From CAVVAL01 sp963742725 (GTDB taxonomy: Bacteria; Actinomycetota; Actinomycetes; Mycobacteriales; Cryptosporangiaceae): a stretch of 64,000 nucleotides of DNA. Below, in pieces: positions 51,432 to 60,926 of this stretch. Below the pieces are notes generated by a model that ran no database searches, was not told where the DNA came from, and saw only the letters and a list, made by a program, of their open reading frames with translations. Each line of letters opens with the position of its first letter. The first letter of the stretch is position 1. A program made the position numbers and the translations under genes. The DNA lies in assembly GCA_963742725.1 (NCBI GenBank), contig CAVUMX010000001.1, forward strand, positions 806,001 to 870,000, in the 5' to 3' direction.

Positions 51432-52469
51432 GTGGGGCGCGTGCTGACGTACTCCGAGCCGCTCGCCACACTCGTGCGGGCATTGGAACAGCAGGCCTCC
51501 CCCGACCGGATCCGCCGCGATGTCGAGGCACTCGCGGTAGGCCCACGCAGCCGCCGCCGGGCACCTGACGCCATGGACCGGGCCGAACGGCTCGTCGCCA
51601 GGGAACTGGAAACGGCCGGCTGGCGGGTCGACCGGCAACCGTTCGACGTGCGGTGGCAGCCCGGCTGCACCGACGCGCGCGGCACCCGGATCCCGCCGCT
51701 CAAGATCCGCCTCCACCGGCGGCTCGCCGGCGCGAACCTGATCGCCGACCTGCCCGGCGCCGACGACGGCCCGACCGTCCTGATCGGCGCGCACCTGGAC
51801 ACGGTCGACACCAGCCCCGGCGCCGACGACAACGCGTCCGGCGTCGCCGCGCTGCTGGAGATCGCCCGGCTGCTCGGGCCGATGCCCGGGCCGCCGCGCG
51901 TCACGCTGGCCGTGTTCGACATGGAGGAGCTGGGGCTGATCGGCGCGCGGGTCGCCGCTCAGGCACTACGCCGCCGCGTCACGGGCATGATCTGCCTGGA
52001 GTCCGTGGGCTACTTCGCCACCGAGCCGGGGACGCAGCGCCTCCCCGCCGGCGCCGGCCTGGTGTTCGGCAAGGCGGTGCGGTCCATCCGGGACGGCGGA
52101 TCCCGGGGCGACTTCACCGTGGTCGCGCACCGCAGGTCCTCCCGTGATGCCGCGTTGCTGTGGCAGGACGCGGCGGCGACCACCGACGTCGGGCTGGGCG
52201 GGCTGCTGGTCCGCGATCCGCGGCCGGACGGCGTCCTCGGAATGCTTGCCGGGGTTCTCGTGCCGGCGGCGAACAACCTCGGCCGCAGCGACCACGCGCC
52301 GTTCTGGAACCGCCGCGTCCCGGCGATGATGCTCACCGGCACGGCGAACTTCCGGAACCGGCACTACCACCAGCCCACCGACACGCCGGACACCCTTGAC
52401 TACGAACGGCTCACGGCCGTGAGCGTGGCGACGGCGGCCACCGGACTCCGGTGGCCGCCGTCACCGTGA
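51432..52469 (+). CDS. M28 family metallopeptidase (no signal peptide seen)
   Basis: 345 residues from a GTG (a second GTG nine bases later is possible). M28 core: GAHLDTVDTSPGADDNASG (His and Asp ligands), FDMEELGLIGA (catalytic Glu pair), CLESVGYF, and HYHQPTDTPDTLDY (C-terminal His). I see no signal peptide, unlike the larger M28 enzyme at 5288, so it may act in the cytoplasm. Together with the upstream regulator it looks like a small peptide-utilisation unit. Confidence 0.88.
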   Translation: MGRVLTYSEPLATLVRALEQQASPDRIRRDVEALAVGPRSRRRAPDAMDRAERLVARELETAGWRVDRQPFDVRWQPGCTDARGTRIPPLKIRLHRRLAGANLIADLPGADDGPTVLIGAHLDTVDTSPGADDNASGVAALLEIARLLGPMPGPPRVTLAVFDMEELGLIGARVAAQALRRRVTGMICLESVGYFATEPGTQRLPAGAGLVFGKAVRSIRDGGSRGDFTVVAHRRSSRDAALLWQDAAATTDVGLGGLLVRDPRPDGVLGMLAGVLVPAANNLGRSDHAPFWNRRVPAMMLTGTANFRNRHYHQPTDTPDTLDYERLTAVSVATAATGLRWPPSP

Positions 52470-52480
52470 TGGGCGCCAGC

Positions 52481-52672
52481 TCAGAACGGGGCACGGAGGT
52501 CGAGGGGTCCGACCACCGCCGTGGCGGTGCGCTCACGCAGCCGCGCGTACTCGGCACGCAGCCGCTCCAGCAGCAGCACCTCGTACTCGGCCCGGTCGAC
52601 TGGTTCCGCAGAGGAGGGAACACTCCGCGGGCCGTCGTGCCAGGCGGTCCCGACTTCGCCAACAACCATCAC
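52481..52672 (-). CDS. Small hypothetical protein
   Basis: 63 residues. The second half is a charged helix (RAEYEVLLLERLRAEYARLRERT), which could be a coiled coil. G-rich sequence precedes the ATG. It lies 108 bases upstream of nothing on its own strand except the M28 gene's antiparallel end. Codon use looks acceptable, but there is no family support, so it may be spurious. Confidence 0.4.
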   Translation of the reverse strand: MMVVGEVGTAWHDGPRSVPSSAEPVDRAEYEVLLLERLRAEYARLRERTATAVVGPLDLRAPF

Positions 52673-52780
52673 GTACCCCCGGACAATTCACAGTCCCAAC
52701 AGAACAGCCGGGGCTGAACACAACCGAGCATCACTCAGGGCAACGGTGAGGGGCATCGGTAATCGCCGCAGTCGGTCTAC

Positions 52781-54979
52781 CTAATCTGCGGTGTTGCTGG
52801 CCGCCCACGCGGCGACCTGGGCGCGAGATCGCAGCCCAAGCTTGGTGCGGATGTGTTCGAGGTGCGAGTCGACGGTCCGGGAGGACAGTCCGAGCCGGCC
52901 GGCGATCTCACGGTTAGTGAGCCCGTCGGCGACGAGACGGGCCACTTCACGCTCGCGCGGGCTCAACGCGTGTTCGCCGCCGTCCCCCGCCGGCCACGCT
53001 CCGTGGAGCGCGTACCGGGTGACCTCCTCGACGGTCAGCCGGCCGCCCTCCCCCCAGGCGACGTCCGCGCGGGCCGCGCCGAACGCCACCCGGGCCCGCT
53101 CGATCGCCTCCTCCACTTCCTGCTTCCACCCGACGCCGATCATGGGCGGCGACCCTTCGGCGAGGGCCTCGACGGCCGCCGCGAGCCGCAACGCCCGCTC
53201 GCCGTCGCCCCGCGCGGCGGCCACCACGGCGAGGCCGTCCAGCCCGTACCGGATGCCGAGGAGATCCTTCGGTGACACCGCCACGTCCTCGCGGAAGTAC
53301 CGCTCGGCGCGGTCGAGGTCGCCGCTCTTGAGCGCCAGTACCCCGAGCGTGTGGAGCATGCCCGAGAGCATCGCGGGCTCGGGCGCGATGCGGCGGAACA
53401 CCGGCAGCAGCTCGGCGAGCATCGCCTCCGCGCGAGCCATGTCGCCGGACTGGAGGACCGCCCACGCCAGGTTCTGCCGGAGCATCATCGTGACCATCGG
53501 CCGGCCCAGCTTCTCGGCGAGCCGCACGCACTCGGCCAGATGCCGCTCGGTCGTGGCGTAGTCCCCCAGATCGTCGGCGACGAACGAGAGCGTGAGCAGC
53601 GCCCGGATCACTGGCACCGACGCGCCGCGCGAGCGCTCGGTGTCGACGACCTCGTTCGCCAGCTTCCTGGCCAGCTCGTAGTCGCCCTGGTCGTACACCA
53701 GGAACGCGGCGAGGTTGACGGCGGTGACGTCGCGGTTCGGGACCCGTTCCAGCAGCGCGCGGCCCCGGTCGACCCAGCCGAGCCGGCGCCAGCACGCCGC
53801 GAGACCGGTCGCCAGCATCGACGCCCTGCTGTCGCCGTCCGCCAATGCGCGCTCGATCGCGGGCACCAGGTTGTCGCGCTCCTCGTCGATGCGGCTCAGC
53901 AGCGGCTCGTTCTGGAACACCTCGTCGGCGAGCGGGGCGCACAAGCTGGTGAGCCAGGCGGTGGCGCGCTCGTGCACGGCGTCGACCTCGCCGGTCGCGA
54001 CGAGGCGCTCCTCCGCGTACAGGCGGATCGACTCGATGAGCCGGAACCGCGTGGTACCCCGCGCGGTCTCCGTCCGGACCAGCAGCGACTTCGCCTGGAT
54101 CTGGTCGACGAGGTGCAGCGCGTCCGCGTCCCCGATGACGGCGGCGGCACCGTCCAGGTCGAACCCGCCCGGCAACGCCGCCAGGCACCGCAGCGCGGCG
54201 CGTTCCCGCTCGTCCAGCAGGTGGTAGCTCCACTCGACGACCGCGCGCAGGCTGCGGTGGCGCTCCGGGACCGTCCGGGCCGACGACGTCAGCAACGCGA
54301 ACCGGTCGTCCAGCCGGCGCAGGATCTCGGTCGTACTCAGGCTCCGGACCCAGCGCGCGGCCAGCTCGACGCACAGCGGAAGCCCGTCGAGGCGGGCGCA
54401 GATCTGGGCGACCTCGGCAGCGGCGAGGGGCGTCAACACGAAGTCGGGGCGGCTCTCCCTGGCCCGGTCGCTGAACAGGCGGACCGCGCCGGAAGGCCGG
54501 GGCGTGGCCACGACCGCCAGCCCGCCGAGCGGGAACACCACCTCGCCCGGGACGCCGAGCACTTCCTGACTCGTCGCGAGCGCACGCAGCGCCGGGCACC
54601 GTCGCAGCAGCGCGTCGACCAGGGCCGCCGCCTCGTCCACGACGTGCTCGCAGTTGTCGATGACCAGCAGGCCAGGCTTGTCCAGCACCGCCGCCACGGC
54701 TTCGAGCAGGCCCTCCGCCGGCGCCGCCCGGATGCCGATCGCCGCCGCCACGACCTGCGCCGGCACGTCGCCGCCGACCGAGGTCAGGTCGACCAGCCAG
54801 ATCTGGTCCGATCCGGCGGCGCCGACCCGCGCCGCCAGCTCCATCGCGAGCCGCGTCTTGCCGGCCCCGCCCGGTCCGACGATCGTCAGCAGGCGCGCCT
54901 GGGTGAGCAGCCGTCCGACTTCCGCCAGCTCGTCGTCACGACCGACGAAGCTGTCGAGCTGCGTCGGGAGGGCCGGCAT
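52781..54979 (-). CDS. ATPase-LuxR transcriptional regulator
   Basis: 732 residues. NB-ARC/AAA-type ATPase at the N-terminus with Walker A GPGGAGKTRLA (about 35-46) and Walker B LLVIDNCEHV. Winged-helix and TPR-like repeats follow (about 280-640). The C-terminus is a LuxR HTH (LSPREREVARLVADGLTNREIAGRLGLSSRTVDSHLEHIRTKLGL). This is the layout of large actinobacterial regulators of the LuxR/AfsR-like signal-integrating kind. It starts downstream of a strong terminator that isolates it from the GH28 gene. Its targets are not evident. Confidence 0.92.
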   Translation of the reverse strand: MPALPTQLDSFVGRDDELAEVGRLLTQARLLTIVGPGGAGKTRLAMELAARVGAAGSDQIWLVDLTSVGGDVPAQVVAAAIGIRAAPAEGLLEAVAAVLDKPGLLVIDNCEHVVDEAAALVDALLRRCPALRALATSQEVLGVPGEVVFPLGGLAVVATPRPSGAVRLFSDRARESRPDFVLTPLAAAEVAQICARLDGLPLCVELAARWVRSLSTTEILRRLDDRFALLTSSARTVPERHRSLRAVVEWSYHLLDERERAALRCLAALPGGFDLDGAAAVIGDADALHLVDQIQAKSLLVRTETARGTTRFRLIESIRLYAEERLVATGEVDAVHERATAWLTSLCAPLADEVFQNEPLLSRIDEERDNLVPAIERALADGDSRASMLATGLAACWRRLGWVDRGRALLERVPNRDVTAVNLAAFLVYDQGDYELARKLANEVVDTERSRGASVPVIRALLTLSFVADDLGDYATTERHLAECVRLAEKLGRPMVTMMLRQNLAWAVLQSGDMARAEAMLAELLPVFRRIAPEPAMLSGMLHTLGVLALKSGDLDRAERYFREDVAVSPKDLLGIRYGLDGLAVVAAARGDGERALRLAAAVEALAEGSPPMIGVGWKQEVEEAIERARVAFGAARADVAWGEGGRLTVEEVTRYALHGAWPAGDGGEHALSPREREVARLVADGLTNREIAGRLGLSSRTVDSHLEHIRTKLGLRSRAQVAAWAASNTAD

Positions 54980-54996
54980 CGCCCCAGCCTGCCTGA

Positions 54997-55026
54997 GCGC
55001 CCGGGTTCTGGCCAGAACCCGGGCGC
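54997..55026. terminator. Perfect 30-bp palindrome, terminator of the GH28 gene
   Basis: Two 15-base arms (GCGCCCGGGTTCTGG and its exact complement) without spacer, 14 bases after the GH28 stop codon and 18 bases before the LuxR start. Almost certainly a strong intrinsic terminator for the minus-strand GH28 transcript. Confidence 0.88.
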
Positions 55027-55039
55027 CCGTGACAGGTGT

Positions 55040-57025
55040 TCAGCTCAGTTCGAGGTAGTCCAGGTTGCCGGCGCCGTTCGCGGTGGTCGACGTCGCCCGG
55101 ATCGTGTTCGGACCCGCGTTGAGGTTGACCGTCGTGATGACGTTCTGCCAGTTCGGCCAGGATCCGGTGCTCGGGAACGACAGTCCTGGCCGGACCGTGG
55201 CCCCGTTGACGGCGACGTCCATCGGCCGGTCGCCGGTGGCGCCGTTGGCATACCGGAACGTCAGCGTGGCGGTGCCCGCCTGGGCTGCGGTGACCGTCCA
55301 CTCCACATAGGCGCCGACGGCGTTCGGGGTGTTGACGAAGCCCGTGCCCGAGTAGCCGGCGTGGTTGGAATCGACCGTGCTACCCGCCGACGACGTGGCG
55401 CTCTCGGCCTCGTACTTCGTGCCAGGCGGAGGTTCCGTGCCGCCGCATGACGGCGGCGTGGACGGGTCGTACCGCAGCGCCCCGCCCGTGGTGTTGCGGG
55501 CGTTCGTGGCGCACTGCCCCGAACTGGACTGGTAGAGGACGTCGGACGGGCTGCTCGATCCGCGCTGGGCGACGAAGTCGTTGAGCTGGATCCCCGTCGA
55601 GTTGTTCGCGATGACCGCCGGCCGCCCGTCGTTCGCCGCGAACCTGACCGAGCTGTTGAGGAACTTGATGTCGTTCGCGTACCGGATGTACCAGCCGTAC
55701 GCCGGCCTCGTGCCGATGCTGTTCGGGTTGTAGTTGGTCGACTCGTTGCTCGGCGGGCTCGTCGACATGGTGCCGTTGCCGCCCGGGACGGTCAGGTGGA
55801 CGTTGTTGAACGTCACGTTGCTGACCCGGTTCGTCGCCGAGTGCCCCCAGATCGTCGGGCTGAACGACGGGCTGGCGCCGCGCCCGGTGATGTTCGTGAA
55901 GGTGATGTTGCTGATCGTGCCGATGCCGGGGCTGTTGCCGCACCGTCGCCGGTTCCCGATCTTCATCATGATCGGCGAGCGGACGCCGGTCATCGTGATG
56001 TCGCGGTAGTGGACGTCGGAGATGTTCGTGCCGTCCATCGACACCATGCCGAGCCCGGACTTGTTCGAGCCCTCGATCGTGATGCGGGAGAACCGGTACC
56101 CGGTGAAGTCGCCGCACGTCTCCGAGCCGAACATCAGCGCGTTGCAGCAGCCCGCCGACAGGTACGAGTCCTCGACCGTGACGTTGCCGTTGGGCAGCTT
56201 CTCGCCCAGGGCGTAGTCGCTCTTGAACGCGAGCGCGTCGTCGTTGCCGTCCGCGTGGATGTTGGTGATGCGGACGTTGCGGGTGCTGATGATGTTCCAG
56301 CCGTCGCGGTCCATGGCCGTGTCGATCACGAGCTTGTCGGACACGACGTTCGTGCAACCGTTGATCAGCGCGGCGAAGTGGCCGCCCTCGCGCAGCGTGA
56401 TCCCGCTCATCGTGAGGTTCGTGCAGCGGGTCAGCGAGATGATCTTGTCGGCCTGGCCGGAGCTCGGGTTGCCCGTGATGAGCGCGCCGCCGCCGTCGAT
56501 CATGCCGGTGCCGACGAAGCCGATGTTCGTGAGGCGCTCGCCCCAGATCATCGCGTTGTGGAAGTGGCTGTGACCGTAGTCCTGGTAGTCGTCCCACTGG
56601 TTCGGCTCGGGCGCGTCGTAGCCGGTGCCTGTGCACCCGCGGATGATCGAGCCGGCGTCGAGCTGGAACGTCACGTTGCTCTTCATGTGGATCGAGTTGC
56701 ACGACCGGTAGGTGCCGGACGGGAAGCGCAGGATGCCGTCGCCCGTGTTGCTGGCGGCCGTGACCGCGCGGTTGATCGCGGCGGTGTCGTTGGACGTGTC
56801 GTTCGGGGTGGCGCCGTGGTCACGGACGTCGATGACGACGGCGTTCGCGCCTGGGCCTGGGACGTCGAACGGCTGGATCGTCGACTCTGCCTGAGCGGTC
56901 TGCTCTGGTGCCGTCTGGCCGGGTGCTTCGGCTCGGACGGCTGTTCCGTCGGTGGCGATCAGCATCGCTGCGACGACGGCGAGCGCGGCCAACCCGCGCC
57001 TCCGCGATCTCGGTAATGCGGACAC
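55040..57025 (-). CDS. Secreted GH28-like pectinase with C-terminal CBM35
   Basis: 661 residues from a GTG at 57025 with GGGAGAGAG upstream. Arg-rich signal peptide about 1-33. A right-handed beta-helix catalytic domain spans about 60-500 (FDVPGPGANAVVIDVRDHGATPNDTSNDTAAINRA at its start, DGNDDALAFKS as the catalytic Asp region, GSETCGDF). A CBM35-type module follows at about 535-661 (YEAESAT onward). Family members hydrolyse polygalacturonate or related plant polysaccharides. The protein encoded at the right edge of the window is a paralogue. A GntR-type operator candidate and tandem repeats lie upstream. Confidence 0.9.
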   Translation of the reverse strand: MSALPRSRRRGLAALAVVAAMLIATDGTAVRAEAPGQTAPEQTAQAESTIQPFDVPGPGANAVVIDVRDHGATPNDTSNDTAAINRAVTAASNTGDGILRFPSGTYRSCNSIHMKSNVTFQLDAGSIIRGCTGTGYDAPEPNQWDDYQDYGHSHFHNAMIWGERLTNIGFVGTGMIDGGGALITGNPSSGQADKIISLTRCTNLTMSGITLREGGHFAALINGCTNVVSDKLVIDTAMDRDGWNIISTRNVRITNIHADGNDDALAFKSDYALGEKLPNGNVTVEDSYLSAGCCNALMFGSETCGDFTGYRFSRITIEGSNKSGLGMVSMDGTNISDVHYRDITMTGVRSPIMMKIGNRRRCGNSPGIGTISNITFTNITGRGASPSFSPTIWGHSATNRVSNVTFNNVHLTVPGGNGTMSTSPPSNESTNYNPNSIGTRPAYGWYIRYANDIKFLNSSVRFAANDGRPAVIANNSTGIQLNDFVAQRGSSSPSDVLYQSSSGQCATNARNTTGGALRYDPSTPPSCGGTEPPPGTKYEAESATSSAGSTVDSNHAGYSGTGFVNTPNAVGAYVEWTVTAAQAGTATLTFRYANGATGDRPMDVAVNGATVRPGLSFPSTGSWPNWQNVITTVNLNAGPNTIRATSTTANGAGNLDYLELS

Positions 57026-57048
57026 GAGCTCTCTCCCTTCGCGGGCAC

Positions 57049-57073
57049 AACGTGGGGCACAAACGTGGGGCAC
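57049..57073. repeat. Tandem 12/13-bp repeat upstream of the GH28 gene
   Basis: AACGTGGGGCAC occurs at 57049-57060 and 57062-57073 (13-bp period), 24-48 bases upstream of the GH28 start codon. Could be an operator or a leader element. Confidence 0.6.
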
Positions 57074-57112
57074 TTCGCGGGGCGTGGAGCGGCAGGGTTG
57101 GCCGGGTGTGGC

Positions 57113-57128
57113 GGTATACGGTATACCA
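57113..57128. promoter_or_regulatory. GntR/UxuR-like operator candidate upstream of the GH28 gene
   Basis: GGTATACGGTATACC is a perfect inverted repeat (7-base arms, central G). It contains CGGTATACCA (57119-57128), one base different from TGGTATACCA, the core of the known hexuronate (ExuR/UxuR) operators of the GntR family. It lies about 90 bases upstream of the pectinase start. No GntR regulator is in the window. Confidence 0.55.
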
Positions 57129-57292
57129 CCGCCCGGATTGCCCAGGCTAGGTCCGAGTGGTCGGATGAGTCAAGGATGTGTCGGACCGCATCCACAGGAC
57201 CTACCGGAAACCAACGAAGGCCCCACCTCTCATGCGCTAGGGTCGTTTCAGGCCGGCTTGCTGATACGACGGTGCGGGGGTTGTTCGCAGTA

Positions 57293-59917
57293 ATGGCGGG
57301 GCTTCGGACGTTGATCAACCAGGCAGTTAACTCCCATTTGGCGGCGCGCGGGCAATTAGCCGGCGTCCACGACAAGGTCGCTGCGCAGTCCGCCGGGCTC
57401 GCCGCCGAGCGCGACGCGTGTTTCCGCGCGCTGGAAGACCTGGCCGGGCAGTTCGACCGGCTCGCGCCGTCACTCGCGCCGGGCTGGTGGGGGCTCCCGC
57501 TGGACAGGTCGACGCAGCAGCCGCCCCTGTGCGTGCAGCCGCCGAGCACCGACCGGCCGATGCTGGTGCGGGTCGGCGAGGCCACCGTGGCCGGCGGCGG
57601 GCGGTTCCCTGCGTACGTCCCGCTGCTGGGCGGTGGTCACCTGACGATCGCGCCCGGGATGCGCGAGGCGGCGGTCGCCGGGCTACTCCGGGCCGTGCTG
57701 CTGCGCGTGGTGGCCTCGGTCCACCCCGACGAGCTGGAACTCCGGCTCGTGGACACGGCGTCCGCCGGCGCGGTGTTCGCCCCGTTCGGTCCGCTGGTCG
57801 ACGCCGGCATGGTCCCCGCGCCCACCATCGAGGCCGGCGCGTTCTCCGACCTGCTGGACGAGGCGACCGAGCACGTCGGCCGGGCGCAGGCGGCGGCCGG
57901 CGCCGGCACGCTCGACGAGGTCCCGTACTTCGTCATCGCCGGCGAGGCGCCCCGCGGTTCCCGCGCCGAGCAGGAACGTCTCGCCGCGCTCGCGCACGCC
58001 GGTCCGGCCGCGCGGCTGCATCTCCTGCTGGCGGGCTGGCCGCCACCGGCCGGGGCGACGCAACGCCCGCCGGTGCTCGACGGCGCGTCGTCCCTCGACC
58101 TGGAGGACGACCTGTACATCCTGAGTTCGCCGCCCGGCGCGGGTTGGTTCGGCACCGGCGGCTACCTGGCCGCTGCCGTCCGGCTGGACGACGACCCCGA
58201 TCCGTCGGTCGTCGCGCAGGTCACCAAGGCGATCGCCAGCGAGGTCAAGGCCAACTCGGCGCTGTCCTTCGCCGACCTCCTACCGGCCGTGAACTGGGCC
58301 GACTCGTCCGTCCACGGGCTCCGCACCGTGATCGGCCGGGACGGGCGGTCCCCGCTTGAGCTGGTCTTCGACGACGTGACGCCGCACTGGATGGTCGGCG
58401 GCCGTTCCGGGTCCGGCAAGACGGTGTTCCTGCTCGACGTCCTCTACGGGCTGGCCGCCCGCTACTCCCCCGACGAGCTGACGCTGTACCTCCTCGACTT
58501 CAAGGAAGGCGTGTCGTTCACCGAGTTCGCGCCGACCGAACTCGACCCGTCGTGGATCCCGCACGCGCGGGCGGTCGGCATCGAGTCCGACCGGGAGTAC
58601 GGCGTGGCGATCCTGCGCCACCTGGTCGCCGAGATGGGCCGCCGCGCGCAGGCCATGAAGCGGGCGGGCGTCACCAAGCTCGCCGACCTGCGCACCGCCC
58701 GGCCGGGCGAACCGGTTCCCCGGACCGTCTGCGTCATCGACGAGTTCCAGGTGCTGTTCTCCGGCAACGACAAGCTCGCCAAGCAGGCGGTGGGCCTGCT
58801 GGAGGATCTCGCCCGCAAGGGCCGCTCGTACGGCATCCACCTGGTGCTGGCGTCGCAGACCGTGTCCGGTGTGGAGGCGCTGTACGCGAAGAAGGACTCG
58901 ATCTTCGGGCAGTTCCCGATGCGGATCGCACTCGGCGGAGCGACCGGCGTCCTGGATCCGCTCAACACGGCCGCCGCGGGCCTGCCGATCGGGACGGCCG
59001 TGGTCAACACCAGCGGCGGGATCGTCGGGCACAACCGGCTCGTCCGCTTCCCCGACGCGCACGCCGATCCCGACCGGATCGCGTCCCTGCGGCACGACCT
59101 GTGGCAGGCCCGCGCCGACGGGTCGCCGCCGCCCGCGGTCTTCGTCGGGTACGCCGAACAGCACGTGGACGACTGTCTGGCGGCCCTGAGCCCGGGTGGC
59201 CGCCGCCGTCAGCTCGTTGTGGGTCGCTCGATCGACGTGGCGCTGAGCACCGCCGCCTTCGACCTGGACGCGACGCCGGGCCGGCACCTAGCCGTCCTGG
59301 GCACGTCGCCGGTCGGGGCCGACATCCTGCACGCCGCCGTGGCCGGGCTCGCGCGCCAGCATGAGCCGGGTACGGCACGGTTCGTCCTCGCACCGCTGGT
59401 CGCCGCCGCGGACACCGCCGTAGCGGACGCCGTCGAGGTACTGCGCGCCGCCGGGCACACGTACGAGGAGATCGCCACGCCGGCGGCCCTTCGGGAGACG
59501 CTGGGCGCGCTCGCCGCCGGGGAGTCCGAGCCGACGTACCTGGTGGTGTTCGGCGCCGACGTGGCGGGTCCGATCCTCGCCGAGAAGGATCCGAAGACCC
59601 GCCGCAGCGGCCTGGACGACCTGCGCGCGGTGCTGAGAACGGGCCCGGGCCGGGGCGTGCACCTGATCGGCTGGTGGCGGATCGTGAAGCGGTTCAGCGA
59701 CGACATCGGCGGATCGGCCGGGCGCGAGGACGTCGCGTGTCTGGTCGCCCTCAACACCGGCGAGAGCGAACTGGCGACGCTGGTCGGCGACCACTCGCTG
59801 TCCTGGCAGGCACGGCAGAACCGGGCACTGCTCGTCGACCGGCATCTCCAGCGCGTGGTGCCGATCGTGCCGTTCGTCCGGCCCGGCCGCTACGACGAAG
59901 CCGAGGCGCTGGCATGA
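57293..59917 (+). CDS. FtsK/SpoIIIE (EccC-like) ATPase with three tandem ATPase-like domains
   Basis: 874 residues from the ATG at 57293; the start is uncertain (GTG at 57272 also in frame). Residues 1-70 are helical without a membrane segment. Domain 1 (about 100-290) has an FtsK-like layout (SVHPDELELRLVDTASAGAVFAPFGPL) but no P-loop. Domain 2 (about 350-610) has an intact Walker A GGRSGSGKT (about 369-377) and Walker B VCVIDEF (about 480), plus LASQTVSG, and repeats the same layout (RYSPDELTLYLLDFKEGVSFTEFAP). Domain 3 (about 640-870) has a degenerate P-loop (LGTSPVGAD). Three ATPase domains in series are typical of EccC of type VII secretion. Its stop overlaps the membrane protein gene (ATGA). 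Confidence 0.85.
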   Translation: MAGLRTLINQAVNSHLAARGQLAGVHDKVAAQSAGLAAERDACFRALEDLAGQFDRLAPSLAPGWWGLPLDRSTQQPPLCVQPPSTDRPMLVRVGEATVAGGGRFPAYVPLLGGGHLTIAPGMREAAVAGLLRAVLLRVVASVHPDELELRLVDTASAGAVFAPFGPLVDAGMVPAPTIEAGAFSDLLDEATEHVGRAQAAAGAGTLDEVPYFVIAGEAPRGSRAEQERLAALAHAGPAARLHLLLAGWPPPAGATQRPPVLDGASSLDLEDDLYILSSPPGAGWFGTGGYLAAAVRLDDDPDPSVVAQVTKAIASEVKANSALSFADLLPAVNWADSSVHGLRTVIGRDGRSPLELVFDDVTPHWMVGGRSGSGKTVFLLDVLYGLAARYSPDELTLYLLDFKEGVSFTEFAPTELDPSWIPHARAVGIESDREYGVAILRHLVAEMGRRAQAMKRAGVTKLADLRTARPGEPVPRTVCVIDEFQVLFSGNDKLAKQAVGLLEDLARKGRSYGIHLVLASQTVSGVEALYAKKDSIFGQFPMRIALGGATGVLDPLNTAAAGLPIGTAVVNTSGGIVGHNRLVRFPDAHADPDRIASLRHDLWQARADGSPPPAVFVGYAEQHVDDCLAALSPGGRRRQLVVGRSIDVALSTAAFDLDATPGRHLAVLGTSPVGADILHAAVAGLARQHEPGTARFVLAPLVAAADTAVADAVEVLRAAGHTYEEIATPAALRETLGALAAGESEPTYLVVFGADVAGPILAEKDPKTRRSGLDDLRAVLRTGPGRGVHLIGWWRIVKRFSDDIGGSAGREDVACLVALNTGESELATLVGDHSLSWQARQNRALLVDRHLQRVVPIVPFVRPGRYDEAEALA

Positions 59918-60618
59918 ACCGCACCGCACGCTGGTCCGACTACTCCGTCCTCGCCCGGCAGCTCGCCGATCGCCAGATCGCTCTCCACGAGGCGGAGAAA
60001 CGGCACCACGCCGTCACCGCGCAGATCGCCACCAAGGCGAGCGAGATCTCCAGCCAGCTCGACGAACAGGCCGCTGACCTGGCAGACCTGTGCGATCAGC
60101 TCGGGACCGTCTGCCCGCCGCTGTCCACACACGACGCGGCCGACGTCCTGGACGCCGCGAACGGGCTCCGGATGGCCGGCGAGAGCAAGGACATCGCCGA
60201 CCGCCAGATCGACCGCATCTACAAGCGCGCCTACCGGCCCCGGTTCCTGCCGAACGCCCACCAGTACACGCGGACGGGTGCCATCTACGCGCTCTGGGCC
60301 CTGCCGATCGGGCTGATCCCCGCCATCCTCACCGCCTTCCCGAAACTGGACGTCAAGGACGGGATCGACACCCGCCTGGACGAGACGCTCGGCCTGTGGT
60401 CGTTCTGCGTGATGCCGCTCATGGCTGTGATCGCCGCACGTCTCACGATCAACTTCGCGCACTCCTCACGGCTGACACATCCGGACCACGTGAAGAAGCC
60501 GCCGCCCGCGCCACGCCACCTGCCCAAGACCGGCATCGCGATCTGCTACCTGCTGCCACCGATCGTCTGGTTCCCCGTCTCCGTCGCGGCGCAGTACCTG
60601 CTCATCCCCTTCACCTGA
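59914..60618 (+). CDS. Membrane protein of the FtsK-like locus
   Basis: 234 residues. A long charged helical N-terminal part (about 1-75, RQIALHEAEKRHHAVTAQIA, probably coiled coil) is followed by three hydrophobic segments at about 128-148, 165-188 and 206-231. Translation is coupled to the ATPase gene by a four-base overlap. It may anchor the soluble ATPase to the membrane, replacing the N-terminal membrane helices that EccC-type proteins carry themselves. I recognise no family. Confidence 0.75.
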   Translation: MNRTARWSDYSVLARQLADRQIALHEAEKRHHAVTAQIATKASEISSQLDEQAADLADLCDQLGTVCPPLSTHDAADVLDAANGLRMAGESKDIADRQIDRIYKRAYRPRFLPNAHQYTRTGAIYALWALPIGLIPAILTAFPKLDVKDGIDTRLDETLGLWSFCVMPLMAVIAARLTINFAHSSRLTHPDHVKKPPPAPRHLPKTGIAICYLLPPIVWFPVSVAAQYLLIPFT

Positions 60619-60634
60619 AAGGCCCTCGGTTCCC

Positions 60635-60895
60635 ATGGCCGACATCGAAGAGGTCAAGTCCCAGATCAACGCTGCCAACGACGACACCGACGCGGCGGTC
60701 TCCAGCGGCGCGAACGCGGCGTCCCAGATCGAGGAGGCGATATCCCGCCTCCAGACGGCCACCGCCGGCAGCAACAACCCGAAGGTCGAGGAGACGATCG
60801 CACAACTCGAAGCCGCGAAGGCCGCATACGAGGAAGGCAACGCCGTCGCCAGCAGCGCCATGGAGTCAGCCAACGAGTACGCCGCGATCCTGTGA
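60635..60895 (+). CDS. Small helical-hairpin protein A (WXG100-sized)
   Basis: 86 residues, acidic, with no Cys or Trp. Two predicted helices (about 2-42 and 49-84) are joined by a turn TAGSNN. It ends EYAAIL. It aligns end to end with protein B (60927) and with the first 85 residues of protein C (61181): the starts IEEV / IEEV / GEVV, the turns TxG[SA]xN, and the EY endings coincide. WXG100 proteins have the same size and hairpin shape but a WXG turn, which is absent here. It may belong to an actinobacterial DUF (DUF6244 is a guess from memory). Confidence 0.75.
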   Translation: MADIEEVKSQINAANDDTDAAVSSGANAASQIEEAISRLQTATAGSNNPKVEETIAQLEAAKAAYEEGNAVASSAMESANEYAAIL

Positions 60896-60926
60896 TCCGC
60901 CTTCCGACTCCGTGGAGCGCAGGATC

